64,000 nucleotides of DNA from positions 3,906,001-3,970,000 of the forward strand of contig CAKKNE010000005.1 of the NCBI GenBank assembly GCA_918797485.1, given 5' to 3'. Below the pieces are notes generated by a model. That model did not search any database. It was not told the origin of the DNA and saw only the letters and a list, made by a program, of their open reading frames with translations. Positions 27,516-36,460 of this stretch are shown here, in pieces; the first letter of the stretch is position 1; every line of letters begins with the position of its first letter. A program made the position numbers and the translations under genes. Source of the stretch: Pelagomonas calceolata (taxonomy: Eukaryota; Sar; Pelagophyceae; Pelagomonadales; Pelagomonadaceae).

Positions 27516-27878
27516 TCAAACCTCCGCCTTGCACGGCACGGCGTCATCGCCGTCGACGACGTGCCGAATGTACTCGCGCATGTCCGCGACGACCTCGGGC
27601 AGGTTGCGCGCGTTCGCGAGCACGCGGTTCTCCGACGCGAGCACCGCGTTGTCGTGCTGCAGCGCGGCGATCTCCAGCCGCGCGAAGGCGAGCTCGGCGG
27701 CCACCGTCGTGCAGGCCGAGTAGTCCTCCTCCTCCGCCCGGGGCATTGATGCGGCGCCGCGGAGGCCTGGCGTCGCCTCTTCTCGTCGAGGAACCGCCGG
27801 CGCCGCGGCCGCGTGACCCGCCGCGTCGAGCTGCGCTTTAGCTGCGGCGAATGTCGCGACCGCAACGATGCGGCGCAT
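27516..27878 (-). CDS. small secreted or organelle coiled-coil protein
   Basis: 120 residues. The N-terminus is Ala-rich and hydrophobic after Arg-Arg (MRRIVAVATFAAAKAQL), compatible with a signal or transit peptide. Residues about 60-95 form a heptad-like helix (ELAFARLEIAALQHDNAVLASENRVL). No family was recognised. A dyad element 206 bases upstream points at this start, which supports it as a gene. The reverse frames are Arg-rich and look like shadows. Confidence 0.5.
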   Translation of the reverse strand: MRRIVAVATFAAAKAQLDAAGHAAAAPAVPRREEATPGLRGAASMPRAEEEDYSACTTVAAELAFARLEIAALQHDNAVLASENRVLANARNLPEVVADMREYIRHVVDGDDAVPCKAEV

Positions 27879-28083
27879 GGTATTATACTGCCTTGTTGAT
27901 TGACGGCTGTGGCTCTTGATTGCAGAGGCTGATTGCAGAGGCTGTGGCTCTGGCTCTGCGAGGTCTGTCGCGGCGCGCGGGCGCGCGCAGGTCCTCGTAG
28001 GTGCAGGCGCGAACCAACGCCGCTAGAGGCGCGTCGATGTCGCGCGCTTGCGGCTCATACGCCTGCGCAAGTAATTTTTTGCG

Positions 28084-28108
28084 GCTAGCGTTCGATAGAC
28101 ACACTAGC
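28084..28108 (-). promoter_or_regulatory. dyad promoter element, copy 8
   Basis: Minus strand: GCTAGTGTGTCTATCGAA, CGCTAGC. It lies between the small gene at 27516-27878 and the RING gene, pointing at the former. Confidence 0.6.
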
Positions 28109-28290
28109 ACACATCCGCGCCCAAAACTCAAATCAAAGCGATAGCGTGCGACGCTCATCGTATCGCCCCGGATAGCACCAAGAGCTGCCAGGCTACCAGC
28201 GCTGAGCACTTCACCTCGCGCGGCAGCCGCACTGCCGACGTGGCACAGCCTTGACTCGCAGCCACAGCCACAGCCTCAGCCTCAGCTGCG

Positions 28291-29226
28291 ATGGATCCGC
28301 CGCGGACGCCGCTGCGCGAGCGCCAGCCCTCGCCGACCGGTGCCGCGCGACCAGCCAGCGCGGGCTGCCAGCCACGCACTCCCAAGCCGGCGACGTCGCC
28401 GTGCGCCCGGACGCCGCCGACGCAGCGAGGGACACGCACGCCAGCGACGCCGCCGACGCGCCCGCGCCACAGCAGCTCGCCGCGGTCGACGCCCGTGCGC
28501 GCCCTGGCCGTGTCGCCCAGCGCCAGGACGCCGGCAAGGCAACCGAGCACGCCGCGGTCGACGCCCGCGCGCGCGCGGTCTTTTTCGCCCGTCCTACAAT
28601 CCCCCGGCCTCACGCCCGTCGACCGTAGTGATTCGAGACTCGGCGCGCCCTTCCCGCACTGGGCGCAGACGACGCCCCAATCCTACGCGCGGTCGGCTCG
28701 GGCGTCGCGGAGTTTTGAAGTGGTGACCTGGAACTCGCGGCCCGGGCGCGCATCGCCGACGCTCCGGGAGCGCCTCGCCGCGGCGCGGAAGAGTCCAATG
28801 CCGCTGCGGACGCCGCCGCGCCGGTCTATTGATGATGAGTGCTGCAGCATTTGTCTGGAGCCGCTGAACGACGACAAACAAAAAATACATGTGTTGCAGA
28901 CGTGCTCCCATAGATTTCATCTAGACTGCATTAAACGAGCGAGGGAGCGCATGGCGACGCCGTGCTGCCCGCTGTGTCGGGGCGATCTGGGTGCGGGCCT
29001 GACGCCGCAGCAGGCCCGGGCGCGGACGCCGGCGTTGGATCGGTTTAGATTTAGCGCGCACCGCGGCTACGCGGTGGCCGAGCACACCTCTGCAATCAGA
29101 AGCAATGCCTCGCGTGTTCGGGCGCGCATGATGGCCGCTCCGCTCCGGCCCCTCGGCGAGGACGACGGTTTGTTAGGCGGCGAGCCGCAGCGGTTCACGC
29201 TGACGGACGAGGACCCCGTGTTCTGA
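28291..29226 (+). CDS. RING-H2 finger protein with SP/TP-rich N-terminus
   Basis: 311 residues. The first 175 are Pro/Ser/Arg/Thr-rich with many SP and TP sites such as RSTPARARSFSPVL, the minimal target of proline-directed kinases. A RING-H2 finger lies at about 188-233: CSICLEPL, then LQTCSHRFHLDC, then CCPLCRGDL, with all eight zinc ligands. That implies an E3 ubiquitin ligase. The C-terminal 75 residues have no recognisable domain. No membrane segment is present. Confidence 0.8.
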   Translation: MDPPRTPLRERQPSPTGAARPASAGCQPRTPKPATSPCARTPPTQRGTRTPATPPTRPRHSSSPRSTPVRALAVSPSARTPARQPSTPRSTPARARSFSPVLQSPGLTPVDRSDSRLGAPFPHWAQTTPQSYARSARASRSFEVVTWNSRPGRASPTLRERLAAARKSPMPLRTPPRRSIDDECCSICLEPLNDDKQKIHVLQTCSHRFHLDCIKRARERMATPCCPLCRGDLGAGLTPQQARARTPALDRFRFSAHRGYAVAEHTSAIRSNASRVRARMMAAPLRPLGEDDGLLGGEPQRFTLTDEDPVF

Positions 29227-29389
29227 GCTTCTTCTGCCCTGTCAGGCGTCGTACTGGCCTTCCGAGGGGGCCGTCGCGTCGATAGCGTGGAGGCGCAACG
29301 CGACGGCCACGTCGACGGCGTCGAGGCGACGTGGTCTCATGAAGGCGCCATCGCCCGGAGGAACCCCCATTGTGTGTAACTAACTCAAC

Positions 29390-30712
29390 TTAACCCTCCG
29401 CGGCGGCGGGCGAGAACGACAGCCGGCCGTCCGCACCACTCGTAGGATTCGGCACGGGGATCGGATCCTCTACCGACAAAGGAAAGCCAAACAAGCGCAC
29501 CTGCCAGAGGTAGAGCACCCAGGGCAATAACGCCTCCGCCTTTCCACCTTGGACAATCCCGTCCTCGATCACCTCGACCCGGAATCTCTCAATAACATCG
29601 TGCTTCGCGTGAGTGGCGTCCCACTCGAGCTTGGGCTTCTGCGGCGGCTGGGCCTTGTACTTGTTGTAGTTGTCGAAGACGGGCGCGGCCAGATATAGAC
29701 CTTCGCCCGGCGCGACCTGGAGGTTCACCGCATCATCACTCGTCAGGCCGTCCAACAACGTCGAAGGATCACCTCGGTCAGTCCTTGAAGCCTCGGACGC
29801 GACGGCGACCATCTTCCGGATCATATGTAACAAAAAGGACTGGCCCACGACTTCGAGCCGGAGCCACTCCGTGCTATCAGCTACTATCCTAGGGTCGCCG
29901 GCGTCGAATTCGAGAATAAACCTTTTGGCCTGCTCATCACTACTTTTTAAGTTTTTTGTGAAGTTGTGGTAGCGCCGCGTGCCGACGTAGCACCGCAAGA
30001 ACTGCCGCAATCTTTCAATGGCGTCCGGCGCCGCGCGGCACGCCGCGAACGTCGCCGCCACTTGTCGGGCCGCCTCGTCGGAGATTTGCCAGTCACTCGG
30101 CCGCGCGCCCTCCCGCTTCGCGAGCGCGACCGCGTTTCGGCATGCTTCGATTTTCTCGGGACCATACCCGACACTCGCAAACGCCGCGTCGATCTCGTCG
30201 TTCGACGCCAACAAGCATGAAGGTAATAAGTATGCGTACCGCCTCCGATCGCACGACTGCTTGCAATTAAATGATTTGGTCACTCGAACCGCATCGAAGA
30301 CACGAATATCATGCGGCAGCTCGTCGTTGATCCGAGATACGAGGGCGTCCACATCATCATTTTCCACTTCCAACTTCGCTGCGACGATATTTTGCGCGGC
30401 CGAGACCCGCTTGTCCGTCCGCGCGGATCGAGACCAGCCGATCTTCGAGAGGTCTTCGGCGTTTTCCGGGGACACGGCGCCGGCCTTGGAGAGGGCGACG
30501 CGCATCTCGCCCTCGATCGTCTTGAGGGCTGGATCCGTCTGGCGCTGGAGGCCGTGGTATTGCGTCCCGCGGTAGCTTAATAAAAGCGCGAGCTTGCGCT
30601 TCGGGATTCGAGCTTCGCCCGGCTTCCGCGCGAGCTCTGGTTTACCTACGCCGCGCGGGTCCACGGCCGCGGCTTTGCTAGGACCCTCGGCGGCGGCGGC
30701 GGCGCGCTTCAT
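29390..30712 (-). CDS. PUS1: tRNA pseudouridine synthase 1 (TruA/PUS1 family)
   Basis: 440 residues. LALLLSYRGTQYHGLQRQ opens the catalytic domain, and the catalytic Asp is Asp100 in SARTDKRVSA. RRYAYLLPSCLL and VGTRRYHNFTKN are the conserved sugar and RNA-binding blocks, and LRLEVVGQSFLLHMIRKMV is the C-terminal motif. The enzyme turns uridine to pseudouridine in tRNA and some mRNA. An extra C-terminal tail of about 80 residues follows. The Lys/Arg-rich start may be a nuclear signal. A variant of the intronic motif lies past the stop (29273-29288), so the 3' leader may be spliced. Confidence 0.92.
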   Translation of the reverse strand: MKRAAAAAEGPSKAAAVDPRGVGKPELARKPGEARIPKRKLALLLSYRGTQYHGLQRQTDPALKTIEGEMRVALSKAGAVSPENAEDLSKIGWSRSARTDKRVSAAQNIVAAKLEVENDDVDALVSRINDELPHDIRVFDAVRVTKSFNCKQSCDRRRYAYLLPSCLLASNDEIDAAFASVGYGPEKIEACRNAVALAKREGARPSDWQISDEAARQVAATFAACRAAPDAIERLRQFLRCYVGTRRYHNFTKNLKSSDEQAKRFILEFDAGDPRIVADSTEWLRLEVVGQSFLLHMIRKMVAVASEASRTDRGDPSTLLDGLTSDDAVNLQVAPGEGLYLAAPVFDNYNKYKAQPPQKPKLEWDATHAKHDVIERFRVEVIEDGIVQGGKAEALLPWVLYLWQVRLFGFPLSVEDPIPVPNPTSGADGRLSFSPAAAEG

Positions 30713-30976
30713 CGTGGCGACGCGGCGCAGCGGCGCGCGCAGCGCGACGGCCGCTCGCAGCGTGAGGAACAGCGTGAGACGCGTCTTTTTTTACCCACGC
30801 GCGCGAGCGCTTCGCTGTGCTGCTCTGGCAGCTCCCAGTGTGAATTGCAGCAAGCCTCAACGCTTGCCGAGCGAGTGGTATTTGTCGATAGCGCGTTATG
30901 GGCTGTCCGTTAGGTGCCTTAGCGGTCACAACCTGCCGCTCAGCTCGGAGCAGCGGGCGGCAGAGGCTCTCGGCGA

Positions 30977-30999
30977 GCTAGCGTCGTATGGATGCTAGC
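30977..30999 (-). promoter_or_regulatory. dyad promoter element, copy 9 (variant)
   Basis: Minus strand: GCTAGCATCCATACGA, CGCTAGC. A nearly perfect palindrome at its ends, in the 497-base gap between PUS1 and AspRS; it points at PUS1, 265 bases away. Confidence 0.5.
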
Positions 31000-31209
31000 T
31001 CTCACGACCAACTTCACTTTGCCACACGCGCTGCTTCCCGCATCAAAACGCTCGCAGACAGGTTGCACAGTCACACGTGTGCAAAAGAACAGCACAGCGC
31101 AAGTTCGAAGTCCACCCGTGGCAGTAGCAGGCAACGCAGGCTGACCACTCGCCACCGAGGCTGGCAGTGGTCCGCGGGGCGCTAAAAGACGCGCAGCCGG
31201 CGGAGACCC

Positions 31210-33079
31210 ATGCGCCAAAGCATGGCGCTGCTCATAGCGCTGGCGGCGCGGCCGGCGCGCGCACTCATACCAAGACTACATCACATACCAAGAGCCGCCG
31301 TCGCCCGCCACATGAGTGATGCTCCGGTTAATTTAGTCGTGGACCCCGAGACGGGCGAGGAGATGTCGAAGAGCGCTTTGAAGAAGCTGCAGAAGCAGCG
31401 GAAAATTGATGCTAAAAAAGCTGCTAAGAAGCAAAAAGCGGCCGAGGCGGCACCAGCTGTTGTGGAAGATAAGGGCCCGCCGCTCGTGGCCGCGCAACTG
31501 CCCTTTTCCATCGAGGCTCCTATTGATGATCAACCGAGGTTCGGCGACATGGACGTCTGCCGGTCCCAGGCTTCTTCATCAGACAAGCCGTCAACCATCA
31601 AAGCGCTGCAAGCGGGCGAGGAGGCCTGGGTGCGTTGTCGGGTGGCCAACGTCCGGAGCACGGGCCGGGCCGTGTTTTTGGTGTTGCGAAGTTTGGATGA
31701 TGCGGCCGAAACATTACAAGCTTGCTATTTTAAGGACAAGGCGGATCCGCGGTCCAATGAAGCTCTCAAGTTTCTCGAGAGACTGACCTGCGAGTCCATC
31801 GTCGACTGTCGGGGGAGCGTCGCGGAGGCGACCGTCGAGACCTGCTCTCGAGGGGACGTTGAATTACAATTGAACAGCTGTAAGGTCGTCACGAGGGCAC
31901 CTGCGACGCTACCTTTCTTAGTAGAGGACGCTTCGAGATCAGAAGCCGAGATCGAAGCATCACAAAGTACTGACAGACCATTCGCGTCGGTCTCGCAAGA
32001 GGCCCGCCTGGACCACCGCTGGTTAGAATTACGAACCCCTGCCTCCGCAGCAACTCTGAAACTCCAAGCGGCCGTCTGCCGCCTCTACCGGAACGCCATG
32101 GATAGTCGCGGATTCGTCGAGATCCACTCTCCCAAGTTGATAGCGGGCGAGAGCGAGAGCGGCGCGGGCGTGTTTACGACGGACTATTTCGGCGAGACGG
32201 CGTGCTTAGCGCAATCGCCGCAATTATATAAACAATTAGCTGTTGCTGGGGACTTGGGCGGTGTGTATGAGGTCGGGCCCGTGTTTCGGGCCGAGAACTC
32301 GAATACAAGAAGGCACCTTTGTGAGTTTACGGGGCTGGACTTCGAAGTGCCGATCGTGTCGCATTACTCCGAGGCTATTAGTATTGGCCACGGCGTCTTC
32401 AAAGCTATTTTTGAAGGGTTAGAAGAGGAGTGCTCGGACCTATTAACTTCCGTAAGGGCGCAGTTTCCCTCGTCCAAGCCTGTCATTTCTGACGAGCCCG
32501 TGGTGCTTCACTTCGACGATGCTTTACAGCTGTTGAGGGATAACGGCTGTGCACCGGAGGGCGGCGACGACCTGTCTGGTGCTGATGAATTGAGACTAGG
32601 TGAACTGGTCAAAGAAAAGCACGGCGTCGATTTCTTCGTAGTAGACCGGTACCCGTCGTCGATCCGACCCTTCTACACGATGCTCGACCCTTCAGATAGT
32701 TCAAGGTCGAACTCCTACGACTTCTTCCTGCGGGGCCAGGAGATCTGCTCCGGGGCGCAACGCGTCCACGACCCTTCTTTGTTGAGAGATCAGCTCCGTG
32801 CGCCTGCGGCGTCCTTGTCACTTTCCGACGCCATCGACGCGAGGGTGAGAGTTCGCGCGCCGACTCACGCGTCGCTGCGCAGGCGCGAAGGGTTTGGACC
32901 CCGACGCCGCGGACCTCTCGGCCTCTCTCAAATCATACATGCAGGCCTTCGAGCACGGCGCGCCGCCGCACGCGGGCTGCGGCTTCGGGCTGGAGCGCGT
33001 CGTCTTCCTCTATTTGGGGTTGGACAACATTAGGAGGGCGTCCCTGTTCCCGCGCGACCCAAAGCGGTGCGCGCCCTAG
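31210..33079 (+). CDS. aspartyl-tRNA synthetase, class IIb
   Basis: Exons 31210-32797 and 32883-33079, 594 residues. An OB-fold anticodon domain (about 105-200) is followed by the class II core: motif 1 [12 protein letters not shown], flipping loop [15 protein letters not shown], motif 2 [18 protein letters not shown] and motif 3 [19 protein letters not shown]. It charges tRNA-Asp. It is of the eukaryotic cytosolic type, with a Lys-rich helix (about 52-80). The 34 residues before Met35 (31312) are Ala/Arg-rich and look like an organelle presequence, so two starts may give two locations. The 85-base intron is set exactly by continuity of DQLRAKGLDPD. Confidence 0.92.
32798..32882 (+). other. 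GT-AG intron of AspRS, 85 bases
   Basis: Donor GTGCGCCTG, acceptor GCTGCGCAG. It contains the intronic motif at 32828-32843 (last base differs) and a CTCAC possible branch site at about 32863. The protein match on both sides fixes it. Confidence 0.85.
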
Positions 33080-33092
33080 GCTTCATACAAAC

Positions 33093-34430
33093 TTAGTCTT
33101 CTGCCCGTCGCACGCGCACCTTCCTGCCTTTGACCTCCTCGAGGTCGCAGGCCAGCGCCCGCGTAACATCGTTTTTTGATGGGAGGACCACGGTCGCGCT
33201 GCCCCTTCCTAGGGTAACGACGACGTCGGGGATGTGGCGGAACAGCTTTTTCACGTCGGCCTCGTCGGCTTCATAAGCCAGAGACCGTACCACAATTGTT
33301 CGCTGCTGCTCGTCGTCCGGCGCCGCCGCCATGCGCCCCGCCAGCCGCTCCGCCTTGCGCCGCCGCCTCTCACAGTCCGCGACCAACCTAAATCTTTTGG
33401 AAGACGCCCCGAACTGGACCTCGTCGCGCTTTGACAATCTATAGAACACAAACGGTTCGAGCCTTTTCGGCGAGCGGCCCTTGCGGTGCACGAAGGTCCC
33501 ATGAGACGACCCGAGGTCCACCAGGGCGTATTCTTCCGTGCCAGGACACGCGTTGACAGCACACGCGTGGAAGCGCGAGATGGACGCATGATCCAACGGC
33601 AGCGGCGAGTCCTCGCGGCGGCCCAGGACGAGGGAAAGCGCCTCCTCAACGGCAGGCAGCATCTGGAGCTTCTGGTCGCCCTCTCGCCGCCAGCACGCGT
33701 CGAAGGCGCTGTCTCTCTCATCTATGTTCGAGACTCTATCAGAACACCACGCGAGCCAAAAGTTTTTTTCGTTCTGACACAAATCGCGGCACCGCTCCAA
33801 TGCTTTTCCTAATTCGTTCCTTCCGGAACCGTCGCCCTTGAGGCCCCAGTAGCCGTCGCCGAAGTCGTTGCCGTGGCGGAGCCGCCGCGTCCCCGTGGCG
33901 CACAGAGCGTCGCGGTCGGCCCGCACGAAGCGGTCCCTCACCAACGCATCCATGACGTCGACGGCCTTCTCGCGGAACGCGTCTTGATCACTCCTTTTTT
34001 TGAATGCTTTGGCGCCGACGCGCTTGGCGTCGCGCGCCGTCGCGCACGCTCTCACAGAAACACCGTCGCCGGACCGCACGGCCTGGAACGCGTGCTCTAG
34101 GGAAGGATACGGCTTTGAATCGGGGGGCACGTCGTCGTCGAGCGCGACGGGCCCGAACGCCGACGGCACGGCGACTCGACATTTCGCGTCCGGCGCCAGA
34201 AACGCAAAGTCTCCCTTAAAGGACTTGATGGCGTCCTTGTCGTCGGCGATCGGTCTGGGAGCGGTAGGATCCCGCAGTTCCGCGAAGCCCTTGTCGGGGT
34301 CGAGGTACTGCTCCTCCTCCTTCGTCTTGTACTTCTCGTCGATCTGGTCCATGACGGCCCTCGCTTGGGCCAGGCGGCGCCTCTTCGTTTCCCTACTCCA
34401 GCGCTTGTCGCCCCATGGCTGGCTGGACAT
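33093..34430 (-). CDS. NADAR-FHA-RRM fusion protein
   Basis: 445 residues in one frame. About 70-217 is a NADAR (YbiA-like) domain: FLAPDAKCRVAV, YPSLEHAFQAVRS, AKRVGAKAFKKRSDQDAF and GYWGLKGDGSGRNELGKAL. About 266-350 is an FHA domain: SLVLGRRED, HASISRFHA and LVDLGSSHGTFV, with the Arg, Ser and Asn/His positions for phosphothreonine binding. About 377-445 is an RRM-like fold (RTIVVRSLAYEADEADVKKLF, then GSATVVLPS). NADAR proteins act as N-glycosidases in riboflavin metabolism and on ADP-ribosylated guanine. FHA and RRM would direct it to phosphorylated and nucleic-acid partners. The combination is not one I know. Confidence 0.8.
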   Translation of the reverse strand: MSSQPWGDKRWSRETKRRRLAQARAVMDQIDEKYKTKEEEQYLDPDKGFAELRDPTAPRPIADDKDAIKSFKGDFAFLAPDAKCRVAVPSAFGPVALDDDVPPDSKPYPSLEHAFQAVRSGDGVSVRACATARDAKRVGAKAFKKRSDQDAFREKAVDVMDALVRDRFVRADRDALCATGTRRLRHGNDFGDGYWGLKGDGSGRNELGKALERCRDLCQNEKNFWLAWCSDRVSNIDERDSAFDACWRREGDQKLQMLPAVEEALSLVLGRREDSPLPLDHASISRFHACAVNACPGTEEYALVDLGSSHGTFVHRKGRSPKRLEPFVFYRLSKRDEVQFGASSKRFRLVADCERRRRKAERLAGRMAAAPDDEQQRTIVVRSLAYEADEADVKKLFRHIPDVVVTLGRGSATVVLPSKNDVTRALACDLEEVKGRKVRVRRAED

Positions 34431-34599
34431 TGCGTCGCGTTGCGCAGCGCTGCGAGCAATGTGATATGTGCAGCGCCCGGAAACTAGCGCGCCGGCCGCA
34501 GCGATGGCGTGCCGTAAGGTCCGGTGTTAGGACTCGTCTGCCACGCGTGTGCGTGCTCCGTACGAAGGCTTGGCCCTCCCTTGCTCGACGCGTCGCGAT

Positions 34600-34623
34600 G
34601 CTAGCGGCCTGTAACACACTAGG
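34600..34623 (-). promoter_or_regulatory. dyad promoter element, copy 10
   Basis: Minus strand: CCTAGTGTGTTAC, AGGC, CGCTAGC. It faces the NADAR-FHA-RRM gene, 170 bases before its start. The rest of the gap to 34,912 shows no gene. Confidence 0.65.
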
Positions 34624-34912
34624 AATATCAGGGTATTACGCTGTCGTTTTACATTAATGCGACATCTCCGTCCGCTGCAAGACGTCTCCCGGATCTGTAG
34701 ATTAATGCGGGAAAATACTGGAAGCCCGACTGCTGTCCCACCTCAGCGCCCGTCGGAAGCTCTGACCCGCGCTGTTGTAGTCGAAAACCTCTGAGTTTTC
34801 ATCTATAAGGGCTCAAGTGGTCATGCTACGATACCAAATTGCCCGATTCTAGACGATTTTGCTGTCGGGACAGAGAGCTCATTCAACCAGAGCTCGTGAT
34901 CTGCGAGCGACG

Positions 34913-35275
34913 ATGCGACGCGGGGGATCCACAATCCTAGGAAGGACCGCACGCCGGTGCCGCGGGCGGCTCGCGCTCCTCGCGCTCCTCACAACGACGG
35001 CCGCGACGCCGGTCGACTACGCGGCGGACCACGTCGTGTTCGCGCACCTGAGGACGGGCGAGGGGAACCGCGCCTTCCGCGACGCGTTCCGCGAGACGAC
35101 GGCCGCCGATGCGGTCCCCGGCTTCGGCTACGCGTTTTTCGCGGACCAGACGGGTTGCTGCCAGGCGACGGCGCGCTTCGAGGCCTGGGCTGGAGTCCTA
35201 GGTGGGGGGTATGGTTCGCGGCGCTTCTTCTCGAGTCTGCTCTCCCAGGCGCCTTTGCACTGGTGGAAGCGATGA
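34913..35275 (+). CDS. possible small secreted protein
   Basis: 120 residues from 34913. A basic start and a hydrophobic stretch (GRLALLALLTTTAATP) look like a signal peptide, followed by FAHLRTGEGNRAFRDAF and ADQTGCCQATARFEAW. No family was recognised. The second half overlaps the opposite-strand frame at 35128-35439, so one of the two may be false, or this may be a first exon that splices near 35,200. Confidence 0.35.
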   Translation: MRRGGSTILGRTARRCRGRLALLALLTTTAATPVDYAADHVVFAHLRTGEGNRAFRDAFRETTAADAVPGFGYAFFADQTGCCQATARFEAWAGVLGGGYGSRRFFSSLLSQAPLHWWKR

Positions 35276-35439
35276 TGGAACTTGCCGTCGATGAGGACGT
35301 CGACCCGCATCGCGTCGATGTCGTCGCAGACGTCGAGCGCCGGCGCAAAAGATAGAGACTGAACTTTTTTCAGCTGGGGCTGGGGGCCGACAAGAGCGCC
35401 GACCCCCGCCGCTAAGGCGATGAGGAGATTGAGTTTCAT
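35128..35439 (-). CDS. possible small secreted protein, antisense overlap
   Basis: 103 residues. The N-terminus is a good signal peptide (MKLNLLIALAAGVGALVGPQ), followed by SLSFAPALDVCDDIDAMRV and GKFHHRFHQCKGAWE. Only the first 55 residues look like protein; the tail is Arg/Pro-rich and overlaps the plus-strand frame, so a splice site near residue 55 is likely. Confidence 0.4.
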   Translation of the reverse strand: MKLNLLIALAAGVGALVGPQPQLKKVQSLSFAPALDVCDDIDAMRVDVLIDGKFHHRFHQCKGAWESRLEKKRREPYPPPRTPAQASKRAVAWQQPVWSAKNA

Positions 35440-35502
35440 TGAGTCCCCTGTTGTGGGAACTCGGTCTGTCGAGTCGCTCGACAGGCTCGCAAAAATGTGA
35501 TT

Positions 35503-35526
35503 GCTAGTGTCTTACATACCGCTAGC
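35503..35526 (+). promoter_or_regulatory. dyad promoter element, copy 11
   Basis: GCTAGTGTCTTAC, ATAC, CGCTAGC. It faces the gene at 35548, only 21 bases before its start, the shortest spacing in the window. Confidence 0.65.
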
Positions 35527-35547
35527 TCGACTGGCAAGCGGCACAGC

Positions 35548-36312
35548 ATGATGAGTGCGCCTGCTGGGAAGAAGGAACAGCCGAAGCAGGAAAAGAAATA
35601 CTTGGCTCGAGCTGTTGCAGCGCCGAAGACGCCAACCGGCAGCGGTAAATCTCCGCTCCCGTCTCCGCCCACCTGGGCACTCAGCCCTCAGTCGGCCGCC
35701 AAAGCGATCGGTGCGGATCGTCCCGACGCCGTCAATATAGATTTCGACGACGGCGACGGCCTATCGCAGCGCGGCGAGACCGCGTCGGAGGAGACGTCTG
35801 CCGCGCCGCCCGCGCAGGAGCCGCCGGCCGCGCTGCCTGTGGCTGCGGACCAGGCGCCGTCGACGGCGTCGGAGAAGCGCCCGCGCGCCGACGACGACGA
35901 CGAGGAACGCAAGCGACCCAAACCTCCGCAGACGGAAGCGCCTCAGCCGCCGCCGCTCGGCGCTCCCTCCAAACCACTCGCCGTGGCGACGCAAGCGCCC
36001 GCCACTGCGCCCGTGCCGGCCGACTCGACGGCCGGCGGCGGGCAGACGAAGCGGTCGGCACCAGACCGCGAGATTCCGAAGGGGTCCATCACATTTGAAC
36101 CCATCAATCCCTATCTCGATGAAGACTTCTGGACGGCCTACGAACAGTACAAGGGCAGCAAGACCACTGATGAGTTCCAGGCGAACGGCGGCATGGCCGA
36201 CGACCTCGTGCGCGACTTTCAAAAGGGTTTGATTGGGGCTCCGCAGTACATCATGAGGTGGTTGGAAAAGCTGTCACAGCAGCCAAAGAAGCCCAGAACG
36301 GACTCGCAGTAG
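35548..36312 (+). CDS. disordered protein with C-terminal YKG-type domain
   Basis: 254 residues from the Met pair at 35548. The first 185 residues are Pro/Ala/Ser-rich, acidic and disordered, with a possible nuclear signal (EKRPRADDDDEERKRPK). The C-terminal 70 residues are compact. YEQYKGSKTTDEF, then QANGGMADDLVRDFQKG, then APQYIMRWLEKL align without gaps over 30 positions, 12 identical, to a segment of the protein at 50499-51203. No known family was recognised for this segment. A chromatin or RNA-related role is only suggested by composition. Confidence 0.6.
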   Translation: MMSAPAGKKEQPKQEKKYLARAVAAPKTPTGSGKSPLPSPPTWALSPQSAAKAIGADRPDAVNIDFDDGDGLSQRGETASEETSAAPPAQEPPAALPVAADQAPSTASEKRPRADDDDEERKRPKPPQTEAPQPPPLGAPSKPLAVATQAPATAPVPADSTAGGGQTKRSAPDREIPKGSITFEPINPYLDEDFWTAYEQYKGSKTTDEFQANGGMADDLVRDFQKGLIGAPQYIMRWLEKLSQQPKKPRTDSQ

Positions 36313-36460
36313 ACGCGGGCCGTCGACGACGCGCTTCCGACGCCGCGGGCCGGGCTCCTGCGCGCCGGGCGACGCCTCGTTTGAAGGGCGCGTAGAGGGG
36401 ACGCGCTGGTGCCACAGGCTCTACTGTATGTGTGACACAATATTTAAGTTACTTCTTCTT

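Noticed and set aside
27883-28209. Minus-strand open frame of 108 codons
   Set aside because: It overlaps a dyad element and the start region of the RING gene, and has no domain.
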